A stretch of 14,349 nucleotides of DNA, taken from NCBI GenBank assembly GCA_051745935.1, contig JBNJEM010000125.1, forward strand, positions 1 through 14,349, in the 5' to 3' direction. The translations under genes were made by a program, and so were the position numbers. How positions within the stretch are numbered: the stretch's first letter is position 1; every line of letters starts with the position of its first letter. Source of the DNA: JBNJEM01 sp051745935 (lineage in GTDB: Bacteria > Planctomycetota > Planctomycetia > Pirellulales > Pirellulaceae). The notes beneath the pieces are model-generated. The model searched no databases and was not told the origin of the DNA. It worked only from the letters and a program-made list of their open reading frames with translations. Below are positions 13,604 to 14,349 of the stretch, in pieces.

Positions 13604-13679
13604 CTGGCAAGTTGAAAACTTGGGGTTTCGGGGAGTTATCGGTCTTCCGGTTTTTCCGTTACGTGTTTCCGGTTCGAAA
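13604..13679. repeat. 76-bp direct repeat, left copy
   Basis: Matches 14274-14349 at 75 of 76 positions (only 13660 T against 14330 C), with a 670-bp offset. It opens with a perfect 6-bp inverted repeat CAAGTT-GAA-AACTTG (13608-13622). The right copy runs to the window edge, so the repeat may be longer. It brackets the microsatellite, hairpins and transposase remnant. Confidence 0.93.
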
Positions 13680-13833
13680 GCCGTGCCAAAACGAATCGAC
13701 TTCTTCGGGTTCCTTGATGGACAAAACCTGGGACATGACGGCTTTCTTCCGATTTCGGGCATCCAATCTGGCAGAAAAACGCGGATCTACACCATCTTCA
13801 TAACCTCATGTCAAGGCCAGCTTTTCAAGCCGC

Positions 13834-13867
13834 CAGACAGCCAGACAGACAGACAGACCAGGCAGAC
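13834..13867. repeat. CAGA tetranucleotide microsatellite
   Basis: A run of CAGA units with a perfect core at 13842-13858 (just over four copies) and imperfect units on both sides. It immediately precedes the hairpin at 13869. Slippage-prone tracts like this can vary between strains, but no gene is near enough to be switched by it. Confidence 0.85.
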
Positions 13868-13868
13868 C

Positions 13869-13889
13869 CCCACGAGTTTACCTCGTGGG
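13869..13889. repeat. Hairpin CCCACGAG-TTTAC-CTCGTGGG
   Basis: A perfect 8-bp stem with a 5-nt loop. It has the same stem sequence as the hairpin at 14208-14228 on the other side of the transposase remnant. Stem-loops like this are the recognition structures of IS200/IS605-type and REP-associated transposases, so it may be one end of a decayed element. Confidence 0.75.
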
Positions 13890-13893
13890 TGAA

Positions 13894-14169
13894 TCAGACT
13901 CGTGAGCTAAAGGCGGTACAGCGCGCGGCCAGCCTTGTGGGTGACGTAAGGTCTACATCCGGGTTCACGACTGTGAGCTGTCGCAATGTTTCTCGGAACC
14001 GTTCATCGACGACCGATTCTTTGACAACTTGGTTTTCGATATATGACTTGACGTCGTCATTGGTGTTGTCGCCGCCGGTTCCCACCGATACCTTTCGACA
14101 GAAGGGCGTGGGGCTGCCGGAGACGCGAAGGGCATGTTGCAATCGGCCTTTGGCTTGGCGGGTGAGAAA
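13894..14169 (-). pseudogene. Remnant of IS200-like / REP-associated (Y1) transposase
   Basis: The minus-strand frame contains AKGRLQHALR, a PFCRKVSVGTGGDNTNDDV stretch (in part) and YIENQVV, followed by VDERFRETLRQ and a VDL-x-SPT segment. I recognise these as the N-terminal to middle part of IS200-like transposases common in planctomycetes. In intact relatives I expect a GRYWYNLH-type strand, the HUH metal-binding motif and the catalytic tyrosine after the SPT segment. Here the frame instead runs into unrelated residues and stops, so those parts are missing. The frame upstream of about 14169 runs into hairpin repeats and looks non-coding, so the start is also lost. The hairpins on both sides suggest a decayed mobile element. 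The family call is from memory of motifs and needs alignment. Confidence 0.5.
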
Positions 14170-14178
14170 GACAGGCGA

Positions 14179-14228
14179 CACTGGCTGTAGCCAGTGAGTC
14201 TTTGGCTCCCACGAGACAAGCTCGTGGG
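14179..14228. repeat. Paired hairpins beside the transposase remnant
   Basis: Two perfect stem-loops stand side by side: CACTGGC-TGTA-GCCAGTG (14179-14196) and CCCACGAG-ACAAG-CTCGTGGG (14208-14228). The second has the ACAAG loop and stem of the hairpin at 137-155 near the other end of the window, except for one compensatory pair (A14214-T14222 in place of G142-C150). The linker between them belongs to a 25-bp repeat that recurs at 14251-14275. Confidence 0.8.
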
Positions 14229-14250
14229 GGGCCGGAGATGGGTGGGGTCG

Positions 14251-14275
14251 GGCTGTAGCCGGTGAGTCTTTGGCT
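14251..14275. repeat. Second copy of the 25-bp hairpin-linker repeat
   Basis: Matches 14183-14207 at 24 of 25 positions (14261 G against 14193 A), with an offset of 68 bp. Each copy leads straight into a different hairpin: CCCACGAG-type after the first, CAAGTT-GAA-AACTTG after the second. The unit therefore looks like a constant linker with an exchangeable stem-loop. Confidence 0.85.
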
Positions 14276-14349
14276 GGCAAGTTGAAAACTTGGGGTTTCG
14301 GGGAGTTATCGGTCTTCCGGTTTTTCCGTCACGTGTTTCCGGTTCGAAA
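14274..14349. repeat. 76-bp direct repeat, right copy
   Basis: Right-hand copy of 13604-13679, cut by the window edge. Its first bases overlap the end of the 25-bp linker repeat, so the hairpin CAAGTT-GAA-AACTTG here is at 14278-14292. Confidence 0.93.

Noticed and set aside
13665..13685. tRNA T-arm suggested by GGTTCGAAA
   Set aside because: The flanking bases do not form a 5-bp T stem, and no anticodon arm or acceptor stem can be drawn around it.

Overview
The window is GC-rich (about 60% by eye) and has two parts. Positions 194-12193 hold four tightly packed minus-strand genes that read as one operon. Positions 12263-14349 hold no gene I can identify, only repeats, hairpins and a transposase remnant. 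The transposase piece, its associated hairpin family and the PfaA/HglE-like synthase point to a planctomycete-like bacterium. That placement is an inference from family resemblance; there is no rRNA or housekeeping gene to fix it.

In transcription order (right to left) the operon is: (1) a thioester-reductase-type SDR with a C-terminal SCP2-like domain (10601-12193); (2) a 2911-residue iterative polyketide / secondary-lipid synthase (1681-10416) with the order KS, catalytically dead KS (chain-length-factor-like), AT, ACP, ACP, a C45/penicillin-acyltransferase-like domain lacking its nucleophile, KR, DH; (3) an Sfp-type phosphopantetheinyl transferase (971-1681) whose ATG overlaps the synthase stop codon; (4) a FabL-type SDR (194-958) with the Y-x6-K dyad of enoyl-ACP reductase III. 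Together they form a self-contained lipid assembly line. The PPTase activates the two ACPs. KS, AT, KR and DH extend and process the chain in cis. The FabL-like protein probably supplies enoyl reduction in trans. The synthase has no thioesterase, so the reductase probably releases the chain as an aldehyde or alcohol. The product is likely a long-chain, largely reduced lipid, but its identity cannot be read from sequence.

The least expected feature is the pseudo-C45 domain (about residues 1800-2055) between the tandem ACPs and the KR, where the catalytic Cys is replaced by Pro. Other notable points are the KS/CLF pair fused directly to the AT and ACPs in one chain, ACP copies that differ only by silent changes, and the reductase-SCP2 fusion.

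Both edges of the window carry members of one hairpin family. At the left edge, just past the operon's last stop codon, two inverted copies build a 116-bp imperfect palindrome (43-158). At the right edge a copy with a compensatory base-pair change (14209-14227) lies beside a remnant of an IS200-like/REP-associated transposase. The right-hand non-coding block also has three copies of a roughly 100-bp repeat (two in tandem), a 76-bp direct repeat 670 bp apart, a CAGA microsatellite and a terminator-like hairpin.
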